A stretch of 64,000 nt of DNA from Streptococcus parasanguinis (GCF_001073155.1 NZ_JVEE01000052.1:1-64000); one strand, 5' to 3'. Counted from the first letter of the stretch, positions 44,884 to 54,208 are shown. Translations and numbers: made by a program. The notes: generated by a model from the letters alone, not told the origin.

Positions 44884-45950
44884 AAAAACTTTATTCATTC
44901 CTAACTGGGATTGTCCTTGTCATTCTGGTCCTCTGGGGAATTAGCCACCAGATCGAAGCGAGCATGAATACCAAGAATAGCGACAAGTTGGTCATCTACA
45001 ACTGGGGAGATTATATCGATCCAGACTTGCTCAAGGAATTCACAAAAGAAACCGGAATTCAGGTGCAATATGATACCTTTGATTCCAACGAAGCCATGTA
45101 CACCAAGATCAAGCAAGGGGGAACCACCTACGATATTGCGATTCCTAGTGAATATATGATTGCCAAGATGATGGATGAGCATCTGGTTGAAAAGTTGGAC
45201 CAATCTAAGATCAAAGGGATGGAAAATATTGATCCAAAACTTTTGAACCAATCGTTTGATCCGGGTAACCAATATTCAGTACCTTATTTCTGGGGTACCT
45301 TGGGGATTGTCTACAATACCAAGATGGTCAAAAATGCTCCTGAACATTGGTCAGATCTCTGGCGTGAAGAGTACAGAAATGACATCATGATGTATGATGG
45401 TGCGCGTGAGGTCATGGGAATTGGTCTCAATACCTTGGGCTATAGCCTCAATGAAAAGGATCCAAAGAAATTGCAAGAGGCAGTAGATAAACTCTACACC
45501 TTGACACCAAACATCAAAGCTTTGGTGGCCGATGAGATGAAAGGCTATATGATCCAAAACAATGCGGCTATTGGGGTTACTTTCTCAGGAGAGGCTAGCC
45601 AAATGCTCGAAGCCAATAAGGATCTTCGCTATGTCGTCCCAACTGAAGCCAGCAACCTTTGGTTTGATAACATTGTCATTCCAAAAACCGTGAAAAATAA
45701 AGAAGCAGCATATGCCTTTATTAACTTCATGCTTCGTCCTAAAAATGCTTTAAAAAATGCTCTTTATGTCGGCTACTCAACGCCAAATAAAAAAGCCAAA
45801 GCCATGTTGCCAAAAGAAATCCAAGATGACCAATCCTTCTATCCAAGCGATGAAACGCTGGACCATTTGGAAGTCTATCAACAATTAGGCAAGAAATTGC
45901 TTGGAGTCTACAACGATCTTTACCTTCAGGTCAAGATGTATCGAAAATAA
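44880..45950 (+). CDS. potD: Spermidine/putrescine-binding protein
   Basis: A 356-residue polyamine receptor with an N-terminal signal or anchor helix (FLTGIVLVILVLWGISH). The mature domain starts KLVIYNWGDYIDPDLL, a PotD hallmark, and has YDIAIPSEYM and PYFWGTLGIVYN. There is no lipobox cysteine, so it is held by its uncleaved helix or released. Ends in a terminator. Confidence 0.95.
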   Translation: MKKLYSFLTGIVLVILVLWGISHQIEASMNTKNSDKLVIYNWGDYIDPDLLKEFTKETGIQVQYDTFDSNEAMYTKIKQGGTTYDIAIPSEYMIAKMMDEHLVEKLDQSKIKGMENIDPKLLNQSFDPGNQYSVPYFWGTLGIVYNTKMVKNAPEHWSDLWREEYRNDIMMYDGAREVMGIGLNTLGYSLNEKDPKKLQEAVDKLYTLTPNIKALVADEMKGYMIQNNAAIGVTFSGEASQMLEANKDLRYVVPTEASNLWFDNIVIPKTVKNKEAAYAFINFMLRPKNALKNALYVGYSTPNKKAKAMLPKEIQDDQSFYPSDETLDHLEVYQQLGKKLLGVYNDLYLQVKMYRK

Positions 45951-45981
45951 CACAAAAGGAACCTCAGGGTTCCTTTTTGAT
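45951..45981 (+). terminator. Terminator of potABCD
   Basis: AAAAGGAACC-TCAG-GGTTCCTTTTT hairpin. Confidence 0.85.
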
Positions 45982-46097
45982 TGCTGCATATAGTCTCTAA
46001 CTAGTGAGTTAGATTGAGATTCAAATGAAAGATGCTATAATAGTAAGGAAAGTGACTGGCCCATTCAGTCATGAAAGGAAGGATTGGAGAAGAAAAA

Positions 46098-46541
46098 ATG
46101 AAAAGACGACTGGAACTTTTTTTGATTATTCTGTTACCGATCCTAGGACTGGTTTTTCTAGGAGGAAAAATCATGAATCTGACCAAAAGACCCGAACAGA
46201 AGGTAACGGCTTCATCCTCAAAGAAAGTCGTACAAAAATCAGAAGAAGAAATAAAAAAAGAGCAAATCGCATTTCTCAAGGAACACGAGCAAGAAATCGT
46301 TGATTATGTGAGGGCTCAAAATTCAAAAATTGAGTCAGTTCAGATTGATTGGACTGATGTGAGATGGAGTGATGGAGGTTTCTTGTTTCCTGATTATTCT
46401 ATTGAAGTTTATGGAACAGTGAATCATATTGAAGATTCAGGATGGAGTGCCTCTATGCCGATTAATGATGATGATTCAATCGATTTGAAAAAAATTTCCA
46501 TATTTAACCATATAACCATCGGTGAAGAAATATTGGAGTAG
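46098..46541 (+). CDS. Tandem paralogue 1, TM-anchored (147 aa)
   Basis: An N-terminal helix (residues 5-23, LELFLIILLPILGLVFLGG), a Ser/Lys linker, then the family core: FLKEHEQEIVDYVRAQNSKI, ESVQIDWTDVRWSDGG, and a beta-rich end. No cysteine in the helix, so it is anchored by the helix. Nearly identical at its N-terminus to paralogue 4. The shared core across four adjacent genes suggests an expanding set of surface immunity-like proteins. Family unknown to me. Confidence 0.7.
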   Translation: MKRRLELFLIILLPILGLVFLGGKIMNLTKRPEQKVTASSSKKVVQKSEEEIKKEQIAFLKEHEQEIVDYVRAQNSKIESVQIDWTDVRWSDGGFLFPDYSIEVYGTVNHIEDSGWSASMPINDDDSIDLKKISIFNHITIGEEILE

Positions 46542-46579
46542 TAGTTCTTTTGATCTATGTTGAAATTTAAGGATAAATT

Positions 46580-47041
46580 ATGAAGAAACATACTAAAATT
46601 ATTTTGCTAACAGTAACATCGATAATTGCTTTATTTAGTATCGAAGGATGCACTATAAAATCAAAAGAGCAAACGAAACAAGCGCAAACTGTCACCTCTT
46701 CAACTACAAAAGAGGACAAAGAAACCATTAAACAAAAACAGCTAGCCTATTTGAAAGAACATGAAAAAGAAATTGTTGATTTTGTGAAAGCTCAAAGTCC
46801 GAAAATCGAATCCGTCCAGATTGATTGGAATAGTATGGTAATTGAAGAGTCTGGGAATGGAACGCCTCAGGGTGGTGGATACAATTTATCTATTTCTGGT
46901 AAAATTAATCAATTAAAAAACACAAAATTCTCCGTTGATTTTTACTTAGAAGATCAAAATAGCATACCAACTATCAAAAAAATGGGCATGCTTAATGATA
47001 TCTATATCGAGGAAAATGGTGGCTGGAAAATTTTTTCCTAA
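46580..47041 (+). CDS. Tandem paralogue 2, lipoprotein (153 aa)
   Basis: A lipoprotein signal with IEGC as lipobox (Cys24), a Ser/Thr/Lys linker, then the same core (YLKEHEKEIVDFVKAQSPKI, ESVQIDWNS) and a GNGTPQGGG loop shared with paralogue 3. The surface-lipoprotein form contrasts with the helix-anchored siblings on either side. Confidence 0.7.
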   Translation: MKKHTKIILLTVTSIIALFSIEGCTIKSKEQTKQAQTVTSSTTKEDKETIKQKQLAYLKEHEKEIVDFVKAQSPKIESVQIDWNSMVIEESGNGTPQGGGYNLSISGKINQLKNTKFSVDFYLEDQNSIPTIKKMGMLNDIYIEENGGWKIFS

Positions 47042-47071
47042 GTAAATAGAAGTATTAGTGTTAGGAGGAAA

Positions 47072-47509
47072 ATGAAAAATAAAATGAAATGTACACTTAA
47101 GTTATTAGCTTTAATGCTTATTTTCACAAGTATTGGAGGTTGTACTGTAAAGCAAAAAGCGCATAAGAAACAAGCACAAACTGTCACCACTTCCTCCTCC
47201 AAAGAAGATATAGAAGTGATCAAACAAAAACGGCTCGCTTATCTCAAAGAGCACGAGCAAGAAATAGTCAATTTTGTGAAATCGAAGAGTTCAAAGATTG
47301 AATCTGTTCAAATTTATTGGGACGAAACGCAATGGATTGAGGGTGGAAATGGGACACCACAAGGTGGAGATGAGGTCATAGAAATTTTTGGTACAGTCAA
47401 TCAGCTAGAAGATTCAGGATGGAGGGTGGATGTTGTATTTGATTCTGATCAAAAGATGACTTTCAGTATGGGCTATAATATTAGTATTAAGGGTGATTAT
47501 ATTGAGTAA
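47072..47509 (+). CDS. Tandem paralogue 3, lipoprotein (145 aa)
   Basis: Lipobox IGGC (Cys24), then linker and core (YLKEHEQEIVNFVKSKSSKI, ESVQIYWDE) with the GNGTPQGG loop. AGGAGG precedes the ATG. Pairs with paralogue 2 as the lipoprotein subtype. Confidence 0.7.
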   Translation: MKNKMKCTLKLLALMLIFTSIGGCTVKQKAHKKQAQTVTTSSSKEDIEVIKQKRLAYLKEHEQEIVNFVKSKSSKIESVQIYWDETQWIEGGNGTPQGGDEVIEIFGTVNQLEDSGWRVDVVFDSDQKMTFSMGYNISIKGDYIE

Positions 47510-47543
47510 GAACTGGAAGATTCAAAGCCTGTAAGGAGGATTT

Positions 47544-47987
47544 ATGAAGAGACAAATGGAACTACTTTTGATCATTTTGTTACCGATCCTAGGACTGGTT
47601 TTTCTTGGAGGAAAAATCATGACCCTGACCAAAAGCCCCGAACAGAAGATAACGACCTCATCTTCAAAGAAAGTCGTACAAAAACCAGATGAAGACATAA
47701 AAAAAGAACAACTGGACTATCTAAAAGAACACGAACAGAAGGTTATTGATTTAGTCAAAGCACAAAATTCAAAAGTTGAATCCGTTCAGATTGATTGGGA
47801 TCAGACGCAGTGGGGTGATGGTGGACTGACAACTCCTGAATATTACATGAGTGTTTATGGAGGTATAAATCATATTGAAGAATCGAGTTGGGGAGTAGAT
47901 ATCCCAATTAATGAGGACAATACATTAAATTTAGATGAGATGTATATAGGATCCGACATTAGAATTGGGGGGAGATTATTTGACTAA
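47544..47987 (+). CDS. Tandem paralogue 4, TM-anchored (147 aa)
   Basis: A helix-anchored copy very like paralogue 1 (LLLIILLPILGLVFLGGKIM). Core YLKEHEQKVIDLVKAQNSKV, ESVQIDWDQ. AAGGAGG precedes the ATG. Its 3' end carries a GGGGGGAG ribosome site for the TTG-started frame at 47980, which overlaps by eight bases. Confidence 0.7.
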   Translation: MKRQMELLLIILLPILGLVFLGGKIMTLTKSPEQKITTSSSKKVVQKPDEDIKKEQLDYLKEHEQKVIDLVKAQNSKVESVQIDWDQTQWGDGGLTTPEYYMSVYGGINHIEESSWGVDIPINEDNTLNLDEMYIGSDIRIGGRLFD

Positions 47988-48170
47988 TTGGAATTTAAAA
48001 AGTTTTGATAATCTATATGCTTCATTAGCAGAATCAGCTTACAGATATAGACCCAAAAAGTTTCCATATGAATGATTGGATCAATTCCAGGAAGAGCGTT
48101 CAAAGCTCAAATGGGAGTATGACAACGAGATAGATGCTTTCTATAAAAATCAGAAAAAGCTGGAATCGAA
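47980..48170 (+). pseudogene. Broken start of a lipase-like effector gene
   Basis: TTG 47980 has GGGGGGAG directly upstream. The first 31 codons read LTNWNLKSFDNLYASLAESA then YRYRPKKFPYE and stop at TGA 48073. The frame continues open for ~30 codons with a charged coil (YDNEIDAFYKNQKKLESK). The first part recalls the N-terminus of Mbeg1-like (DUF2974) lipase domains, which also occur in type VII secreted effectors. The second part could come from the end of such a protein, implying a large internal deletion. This is recognition by eye and tentative. Confidence 0.45.
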
Positions 48171-48174
48171 AGAT

Positions 48175-48206
48175 AAAAAAATCAGTAAGGTTGTCCTTAC
48201 TGATTT
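48175..48206. terminator. Bidirectional terminator
   Basis: AAAAAATCAGTAAGG-TTGT-CCTTACTGATTTTTT. It serves the tandem array and the convergent gene at 48208. Confidence 0.85.
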
Positions 48207-48207
48207 T

Positions 48208-48642
48208 TTAGTTGGTTCCAGATGATGCTGTATCTGCGCCACTGTCTGTTGCTGTGGAGCCTTGGTCTTGTGCGGCAGACGAGCTAGATTCAGTAGCAGA
48301 TGAGCTATCGGTTTCTTTTTGTGAACTTGTTTCTGTATTGCTTGAATTGGTTTGTGTATTGGTGTTAGCATCTGTATTAGTAGCGCTTGAGTCAGATCCC
48401 TTATCGTGGACCACGACGACGCTGGTGCTACTAGATGGTTTGTCTTCTGTTTTTTGATTGTCTTTATTGAGCAGACTCATGATGGTAAAGGAAGTGACGA
48501 TAATCCCTAGGAGACTGGCAATCGTAGCTACAACCGTTTGAAATACGGACAAACCTTGTTTGACTTTCTCACCGCGAGATGGTCTTGTATCAACTTTTTC
48601 CTCAGGTTTTTGGTTTTTGTTACTTCTTGAATATTGTGACAT
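48208..48642 (-). CDS. Ser/Thr-rich single-pass membrane protein
   Basis: About 144 residues. A charged cytoplasmic start (~35 residues) is followed by one helix (VVATIASLLGIIVTSFTIMSLL) and a ~75-residue tail almost wholly Ser, Thr, Asn, Gln and Asp. The tail would lie outside and may be glycosylated or span the wall. No enzymatic motif is visible. ATG 48642 or 48648 may be the start. Found widely in streptococci as a hypothetical protein; role unknown. Confidence 0.7.
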   Translation of the reverse strand: MSQYSRSNKNQKPEEKVDTRPSRGEKVKQGLSVFQTVVATIASLLGIIVTSFTIMSLLNKDNQKTEDKPSSSTSVVVVHDKGSDSSATNTDANTNTQTNSSNTETSSQKETDSSSATESSSSAAQDQGSTATDSGADTASSGTN

Positions 48643-48834
48643 GTTCATTCTCTTTCTATCAAAAATTGTTTTTTAACACTTTCCTATTATAAGTCATTTT
48701 CTGAAAAATGTCTAAAAAGAACTGAATTTTATAGAGTGATTTTGCCGCATCTCTCTTTATCAAATCCTTGTCCCAAGCGGTTAGAAATGATAAAATAGAA
48801 GTTACGTAAAAAGAAAGTGATGGATGCGTAGGAC

Positions 48835-49977
48835 ATGATCTATTTTGACAATTCAGCAACGACTAAACCCTATCCAGAAGCCCTTGCGACTTATACAGAA
48901 GTAGCGACTCGGATCTGGGGCAACCCTTCTAGTTTGCACAATCTAGGTAGTCAAGCTACTCGTATTTTGGAAGCTTCTCGGAAACAAATTGCGGAGCTAA
49001 TTGGCAAGAAAGCTGAGGAAATTTACTTCACGTCTGGTGGGACAGAAGGGGACAACTGGATCCTAAAGGGTGTCGCCTTTGAGAAAGCTCCTTATGGCAA
49101 GCATATCATTGTCTCTGACATCGAGCATCCCGCTATCAAGGAGTCAGCTGCTTGGCTAAAGACGCAGGGATTCGAAGTGGATTACGCTCCAGTGGATGCG
49201 CGTGGCTTTGTCAAGGTGGATGCCTTGGCTAGTCTTCTCCGTCCGGATACGACCTTGGTCTCTGTCATGGCCGTCAACAATGAGATTGGTTCCATCCAGC
49301 CCATCCATGAAATCGCAGCTCTCCTGGAAGATCGTCCAACGATTAGTTTCCATGTCGATGCTGTGCAATCCTTGGCAAAGGTAGCAACAGAAGTTTATCT
49401 ACCAGAGCGCGTGGACTTTGCGACCTTCTCTAGTCACAAATTCCATGGACTTCGCGGAGTCGGATTTGTCTACATTAAAGAAGGCAAAAAGATCACCCCT
49501 CTCTTAACCGGAGGTGGTCAAGAAAAAGAAATGCGCTCGACAACTGAGAACGTGGCAGGAATCGCAGCAACAGCAAAAGCCCTACGCTTAGCCATGGAAA
49601 ACCAAGAAGCTTTTGCCAGCAAAACCCAGCAGATGAAAGAAGTCATCCGCAAAGAATTGGTCAACTATCCAGATGTCACTATCTTTTCTGGTGAGGATCA
49701 CTTTGCGCCTCACATCTTGACTTTCGGGATCAAGGGAGTTCGTGGAGAAGTAGTGGTCCATGCCTTTGAAGAGTTTGATATTTACATCTCGACCACTAGT
49801 GCCTGTTCGTCCAAAGCAGGTAAGCCAGCTGGAACCTTGATTGCCATGGGAGTGGACAAGAGTATCGCACAGACTGCTGTTCGCTTGAGTCTTGACCTTG
49901 AGAATGACATGAGCCAAGTCGAGCAATTCTTGACCAAGTTCAAACTGATTTACGAGCAAACACGAAAAGTACGTTAA
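48835..49977 (+). CDS. Cysteine desulfurase (IscS/NifS-like)
   Basis: A 380-residue PLP enzyme that takes sulfur from cysteine. Start YFDNSATTKPYPEAL, HIIVSDIEHPAI, the PLP lysine in FSSHKFHGLRG and the active cysteine loop STTSACSSKAG are visible. The next gene is thiI, 18 bp downstream, so its likely job is giving sulfur for 4-thiouridine in tRNA. Confidence 0.93.
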   Translation: MIYFDNSATTKPYPEALATYTEVATRIWGNPSSLHNLGSQATRILEASRKQIAELIGKKAEEIYFTSGGTEGDNWILKGVAFEKAPYGKHIIVSDIEHPAIKESAAWLKTQGFEVDYAPVDARGFVKVDALASLLRPDTTLVSVMAVNNEIGSIQPIHEIAALLEDRPTISFHVDAVQSLAKVATEVYLPERVDFATFSSHKFHGLRGVGFVYIKEGKKITPLLTGGGQEKEMRSTTENVAGIAATAKALRLAMENQEAFASKTQQMKEVIRKELVNYPDVTIFSGEDHFAPHILTFGIKGVRGEVVVHAFEEFDIYISTTSACSSKAGKPAGTLIAMGVDKSIAQTAVRLSLDLENDMSQVEQFLTKFKLIYEQTRKVR

Positions 49978-49995
49978 TTTTAGAAGGAAATCAAC

Positions 49996-51216
49996 ATGAC
50001 CTTAACCTATTCAGAAATTATGATTCGCTATGGAGAGCTTTCTACTAAAGGAAAGAACCGCATGCGTTTCATCAATAAACTTCGCAATAATATCCAAGAT
50101 GTTTTATCTATCTATCCAGCTGTCAAAGTGACAGCAGACCGTGATCGAGCGCATGCTTATCTACATGGGACGGATTATGAACCAGTAGCAGAATCCCTCA
50201 AACAGGTTTTTGGAATCCAAAATTTTTCACCCGTTTACAAGATTGAAAAATCTGTTCCGGCCTTAAAAGCGGCAGTGCAAGAGATCATGAAGGAGATTTA
50301 CAAGGAAGGCTTGACCTTTAAAATCTCAAGTAAACGCAGTGACCATACCTTTGAACTCGATAGTCGCGAGCTTAATCAAACCTTGGGAGGTGCGGTCTTT
50401 GAAGCGATCCCAACGATTCAAGCTCAGATGAAAAAACCAGATATCAACTTGCAAGTTGAAATTCGAGAAGAAGCAGCCTATATCTCTTATGAAACCATTA
50501 AAGGAGCAGGAGGCCTTCCTGTTGGTACGTCTGGCAAGGGCATGCTCATGCTTTCTGGTGGGATCGACTCTCCAGTAGCTGGTTACCTAGCCTTGAAGCG
50601 TGGAGTAGATATCGAGGCCGTCCATTTTGCTAGCCCACCTTATACCAGCCCAGGAGCTCTTAAAAAAGCCCATGATTTAACACGGAAGTTGACCAAGTTT
50701 GGGGGCAATATCCAATTTATCGAGGTGCCATTCACAGAGATCCAAGAGGAAATCAAGGCAAAAGCGCCAGAAGCTTACCTCATGACTTTGACCCGTCGCT
50801 TTATGATGCGTATTACAGACCGTATTCGCGAGGTTCGCGGTGGTTTGGTCATTATTAATGGTGAAAGCTTGGGACAAGTGGCTAGCCAAACCTTAGAGAG
50901 TATGCAGGCCATCAATGCCGTGACCAATACGCCGGTTATCCGTCCGGTGGTGACCATGGACAAGTTGGAAATCATCGATATTGCCCAAGAGATTGATACC
51001 TTTGAAATCTCTATCCAGCCATTCGAAGATTGTTGTACCATCTTTGCACCGGATCGTCCAAAGACGAATCCGAAACTCAAAAATGCGGAGCAATATGAGC
51101 AACGCATGGATGTGGAAGCTTTGGTGGAGCGTGCGGTAGCAGGCATCATCGTAACAGAGATCACACCAAAAGCAGAAAAAGATGAGGTCGATGACCTGAT
51201 CGAGGATTTGCTATAG
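49996..51216 (+). CDS. thiI: tRNA 4-thiouridine synthase ThiI
   Basis: A 406-residue enzyme with an N-terminal ferredoxin-like/THUMP region ([33 protein letters not shown]), then the PP-loop ATP site [11 protein letters not shown] at about residue 186. It lacks the C-terminal rhodanese domain of the E. coli enzyme, as in most Firmicutes. Forms a pair with the upstream desulfurase. Confidence 0.95.
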   Translation: MTLTYSEIMIRYGELSTKGKNRMRFINKLRNNIQDVLSIYPAVKVTADRDRAHAYLHGTDYEPVAESLKQVFGIQNFSPVYKIEKSVPALKAAVQEIMKEIYKEGLTFKISSKRSDHTFELDSRELNQTLGGAVFEAIPTIQAQMKKPDINLQVEIREEAAYISYETIKGAGGLPVGTSGKGMLMLSGGIDSPVAGYLALKRGVDIEAVHFASPPYTSPGALKKAHDLTRKLTKFGGNIQFIEVPFTEIQEEIKAKAPEAYLMTLTRRFMMRITDRIREVRGGLVIINGESLGQVASQTLESMQAINAVTNTPVIRPVVTMDKLEIIDIAQEIDTFEISIQPFEDCCTIFAPDRPKTNPKLKNAEQYEQRMDVEALVERAVAGIIVTEITPKAEKDEVDDLIEDLL

Positions 51217-51247
51217 GAGAGACTGGGAGTATCCAGCCTCTTTTTCT
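51217..51247 (+). terminator. Terminator of thiI
   Basis: GAGACTGGG-AGTAT-CCAGCCTC and T run. Confidence 0.75.
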
Positions 51248-51268
51248 AACCAACTTAAAGGAGACAAG

Positions 51269-51811
51269 ATGAAAAAAATTATCGTTTTAATGACAAGTTT
51301 GCTTCTGTTGACAGGCTGCGTCAAAGTATCATTTACTGGTCCGAAAAAAGAAGAAAAGACCAGCCAGTCAACCAGCAGTAAAAAAGAACCGCTCACATTT
51401 GTCAGAGCCGACCAGTATAAAGACCAGGACAACGAAGTCCTGGAAGCGTCTGAGAAATTTATCAAGGAACATCCAACGCTTGGAGAACCTGGAAAATTAT
51501 TTGTCTTTTTCCCAGGCTATACCTTTGGAAATGAGGAAAGCCGCTTCGCCTTGTTCTTTATTGTGAATCGTACCACCACAACCATCGATCGTGATGGATC
51601 CTTTGTCCTGAATTTGGAATATGATAGGGAGCCACTTTTCAAAGATGTCACAGTTGACTATGAAATCAATGAATCAGGTGTATTGAAACCGAATACGGCT
51701 GCAGCTATTCCTATCAAAATCACCAAGGAACAAGAAGAAAAAATGAAGAGCATGAACGATTCTTCAAAAGCAAAAATGAGTTTTAATGACTTTAAATTTA
51801 AAGATAAGTAG
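51269..51811 (+). CDS. Lipoprotein of unknown function (180 aa)
   Basis: Lipobox LTGC (Cys17) follows a short hydrophobic signal, then a Lys/Ser linker. The rest is a compact beta-rich domain with no recognised family. AAAGGAG precedes the ATG. Possibly a surface protein linked to envelope stress; the sequence does not say. Confidence 0.75.
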   Translation: MKKIIVLMTSLLLLTGCVKVSFTGPKKEEKTSQSTSSKKEPLTFVRADQYKDQDNEVLEASEKFIKEHPTLGEPGKLFVFFPGYTFGNEESRFALFFIVNRTTTTIDRDGSFVLNLEYDREPLFKDVTVDYEINESGVLKPNTAAAIPIKITKEQEEKMKSMNDSSKAKMSFNDFKFKDK

Positions 51812-51937
51812 AAGAAGTCGGACCGACAAGCGATCTTAAAATAAAAGATACAAAATCATCCATTTTATAAAAGAAATTCGTTTTCAAAGCGAAAAAATAC
51901 TTGTCTTTGTCTGATAGAAGTGATATACTAAGAGAGT

Positions 51938-52065
51938 TGACTATGCACATGCCTGTGCAACCGCTCGAACATCGTCGCTCATTTCCATGAGAGTAAGTGG
52001 TTCGTCCCACGATGCTAGGCGAGTCTTCACAAAAATACGGGGAAACCCAAAAATACATAGGAGGT
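51938..52065 (+). ncRNA. L21 leader RNA
   Basis: The 5' leader of the rplU operon, about 130 nt, with complementary segments (GCACATGCCTGTGC; ACTT.../AAGTGGTTCGTCCCAC) and a late GGGGAAACCC hairpin before the GAGGTG ribosome site. This position and form fit the L21 leader, a site for autoregulation by the ribosomal protein. Confidence 0.7.
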
Positions 52066-52070
52066 GCATA

Positions 52071-52385
52071 ATGAGCACATACGCAATCATTAAAACTGGC
52101 GGAAAACAAGTTAAAGTTGAAGTTGGTCAAGCTATCTACGTTGAAAAATTGAACGTTGAAGCTGGTCAAGAAGTTACATTTAACGAAGTTGTTCTTGTTG
52201 GTGGTGAAAACACTGTTGTCGGAACTCCACTTGTTTCAGGAGCTACTGTTGTTGGAACTGTTGAAAAACAAGGAAAACAAAAGAAAGTTGTTACTTACAA
52301 GTACAAACCTAAAAAAGGTAGCCACCGTAAACAAGGTCACCGTCAACCTTACACTAAAGTTGTCATCAACGCTATCAACGCTTAA
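52071..52385 (+). CDS. rplU: 50S ribosomal protein L21
   Basis: 104 residues, starting [20 protein letters not shown] and ending in the basic [19 protein letters not shown] typical of L21. ATG 52071 follows AGGAGGTG; an upstream in-frame ATG lies in the leader RNA and is rejected. First gene of rplU-prp-rpmA. Confidence 0.98.
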   Translation: MSTYAIIKTGGKQVKVEVGQAIYVEKLNVEAGQEVTFNEVVLVGGENTVVGTPLVSGATVVGTVEKQGKQKKVVTYKYKPKKGSHRKQGHRQPYTKVVINAINA

Positions 52386-52400
52386 TTTTTAGGAGAACAC

Positions 52401-52745
52401 ATGATACAAGCAGTCTTTGAACGAGCCGAAGATGGCGAGCTGAGGAGTGCAGAAATCACTGGGCACGCTGGAAGCGGTGAATACGGCTTTGATGTCGTGT
52501 GTGCATCGGTTTCGACTCTAGCCATTAACTTTGTCAACTCTGTTGAGAAATTTGCAGGCTACGAACCGGATCTAGAATTAAACGAAGAAGAAGGTGGCTT
52601 CCTGCGGGTGACGATCCCGACGGATATTCCACCACATCAAAGAGAAATGACCCAACTATTCTTTGAATCATTTTTCTTAGGGATGGCAAACTTATCGAAG
52701 AACTCATCGGAGTTCGTCCAAACAAGAGTTATCACAGAAAACTAA
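52401..52745 (+). CDS. prp: Ribosomal-processing cysteine protease Prp
   Basis: 114 residues. Catalytic His22 (ITGHAGSG) and Cys34 (DVVCASVS) sit at the known positions. Prp removes the N-terminal extension of L27, encoded next. Classic position between rplU and rpmA. Confidence 0.95.
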   Translation: MIQAVFERAEDGELRSAEITGHAGSGEYGFDVVCASVSTLAINFVNSVEKFAGYEPDLELNEEEGGFLRVTIPTDIPPHQREMTQLFFESFFLGMANLSKNSSEFVQTRVITEN

Positions 52746-52762
52746 CATGGAGGAAAACAATT

Positions 52763-53056
52763 ATGTTGAAATTGAATCTTGCTAACTTGCAACTTTTCGC
52801 CCACAAAAAAGGTGGAGGTTCTACATCAAACGGACGTGATTCACAAGCAAAACGTCTTGGAGCTAAAGCAGCTGATGGACAAACTGTAACAGGTGGATCT
52901 ATCCTTTACCGTCAACGCGGTACTCACATCTACCCAGGTGTGAACGTTGGACGTGGTGGAGACGATACTTTGTTCGCAAAAGTTGAAGGCGTAGTACGCT
53001 TCGAACGTAAAGGTCGCGATAAAAAACAAGTTTCTGTTTACCCAATCGCAAAATAA
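52763..53056 (+). CDS. rpmA: 50S ribosomal protein L27, with cleavable N-terminus
   Basis: 97 residues. It starts with the Firmicutes extension ending LQLF before [15 protein letters not shown]; Prp cuts after that Phe. The freed N-terminus reaches the peptidyl-transferase centre. Confidence 0.98.
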   Translation: MLKLNLANLQLFAHKKGGGSTSNGRDSQAKRLGAKAADGQTVTGGSILYRQRGTHIYPGVNVGRGGDDTLFAKVEGVVRFERKGRDKKQVSVYPIAK

Positions 53057-53079
53057 AAAGGTTCAGTGAACCTTTTTAT
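53055..53079 (+). terminator. Terminator of the rplU operon
   Basis: AAAAAGGTTC-AGT-GAACCTTTTTA hairpin. A second hairpin, AAAGCCTTCCG-like, follows near 53131-53158. Confidence 0.85.
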
Positions 53080-53181
53080 CCCGAGCCTTGAAATATTAAG
53101 GTGAGGAAGCTAGAAATAGCATAAATCAAAGCTTTCCGGATTGACGGAAGGCTTTTTTCTTTTATTTATTTAAAAATATCG

Positions 53182-53244
53182 TGTTTACTCTTGTTAATAT
53201 AATGTTTGAATTTGTGTTTTTTGAAAAATGTAGTATAATAGAGA
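53182..53244 (+). promoter_or_regulatory. lacR promoter region with TGTTT-type boxes
   Basis: A TATAAT-type box (TAGTATAATAG) near 53231-53241 is preceded by three TGTTT motifs at about 53182, 53203 and 53215. They resemble LacR (DeoR-family) operator elements and suggest autoregulation. Confidence 0.5.
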
Positions 53245-53272
53245 CAAATATAGTAGGAATGGAAGTAGTACC

Positions 53273-54019
53273 ATGAAAGATAGCAGACATGTTGAAATTC
53301 TTCAGGAACTGGATCGAAAAAGTGTGGTATCGGTCAAAGAGCTCAAGGAACTTTTTGGGGTGACAGATATGACCATTCGTCGCGATCTGATTGATCTTGA
53401 AAAACAAGGTCTTTTAGTTCGTGTACATGGTGGGGCCCACAAAAAAGTCAAAGATAGCTTATTAGAAGCTTCTCACAGTGAAAAAAATCTGATCAATATT
53501 GATGAGAAACGAAGCATTGCCAAAAAATGTGCAGACTTGATCGAAAATGGGGATACCGTCTTTATTGGCTCTGGTACAACAACAGACTTTATCGGAGATT
53601 ATTTGGAAGGGAAAGAAATTAGCATCGTCACCAACTCCCTGCCTATTTTTGAGAAGCTCAAGGATTTCCCGAATTATGACTTGATATTAGTTGGTGGTCG
53701 CTACCGGGTAAAGACACAAACCTTTGTCGGTCAATTTGCCAATAAACTCTTGAAAGAAATCAAGGTTTCTAAAGCCTTTATCGGGGTGAATGGAATCGAT
53801 GGCCATAGTGTCTCCACAGCTAATGAAGAAGAAGGAAATGGCAATGCCATTATTCTGAACAATGCGATAGAGAAATATGTGGTAGCTGATAACAGCAAGT
53901 TTGATAGTTATTCCTTCTACAGTTTCTATCGTGTGGAAGATCTAAATGCCATTATTACCGATGATAGTATTCCAAAGAAGATCAAAGACAAATACGGCTT
54001 GTATACGAAAATCATATAA
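53273..54019 (+). CDS. lacR: Lactose PTS repressor, DeoR family
   Basis: A 248-residue DeoR regulator. The N-terminal helix-turn-helix (VSVKELKELFGVTDMTIRRDLIDLE) is followed by the sugar-phosphate-binding DeoRC domain (GSGTTTDFIGDYL, NSLPIFEKL, LVGGRYR). Known LacR proteins release DNA with tagatose-6-phosphate, an intermediate of the genes downstream. It has its own terminator, so it is a separate unit. Confidence 0.94.
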   Translation: MKDSRHVEILQELDRKSVVSVKELKELFGVTDMTIRRDLIDLEKQGLLVRVHGGAHKKVKDSLLEASHSEKNLINIDEKRSIAKKCADLIENGDTVFIGSGTTTDFIGDYLEGKEISIVTNSLPIFEKLKDFPNYDLILVGGRYRVKTQTFVGQFANKLLKEIKVSKAFIGVNGIDGHSVSTANEEEGNGNAIILNNAIEKYVVADNSKFDSYSFYSFYRVEDLNAIITDDSIPKKIKDKYGLYTKII

Positions 54020-54053
54020 AACAAAGTGGTCTCAAAAAAGAGACCACTTTTTA
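54020..54053 (+). terminator. Terminator of lacR
   Basis: AAAGTGGTCTC-AAAAAA-GAGACCACTTT hairpin with T run. Confidence 0.9.
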
Positions 54054-54082
54054 CTGATTTAAGGATGTTGGAAAATGACGGA

Positions 54083-54169
54083 TAGAAAGCGCTTTAGAGA
54101 GATATACAAACAAAATTAAACAAATTTAGACAAAAAATGATTGACAATCAATCAATATAGTGATATACT
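54083..54169 (+). promoter_or_regulatory. cre and promoter of the galactose PTS-lac operon
   Basis: TAGAAAGCGCTTTAGA (54083-54098) is a near-perfect CcpA cre palindrome. AAATTAAACA just after it is the reverse complement of a TGTTT-type LacR box. Promoter: TTGACA 54141-54146, 17-bp spacer, TATACT 54164-54169. This gives both LacR and CcpA control. Confidence 0.75.
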
Positions 54170-54208
54170 GAAGCTATAAATAAATAGTTAGATAAGGAGG
54201 TGGCAACA

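Noticed and set aside
51987-52070. N-terminal extension of L21 from an upstream ATG
   Set aside because: The segment lies in the structured leader RNA, and AGGAGGTG is placed for ATG 52071.
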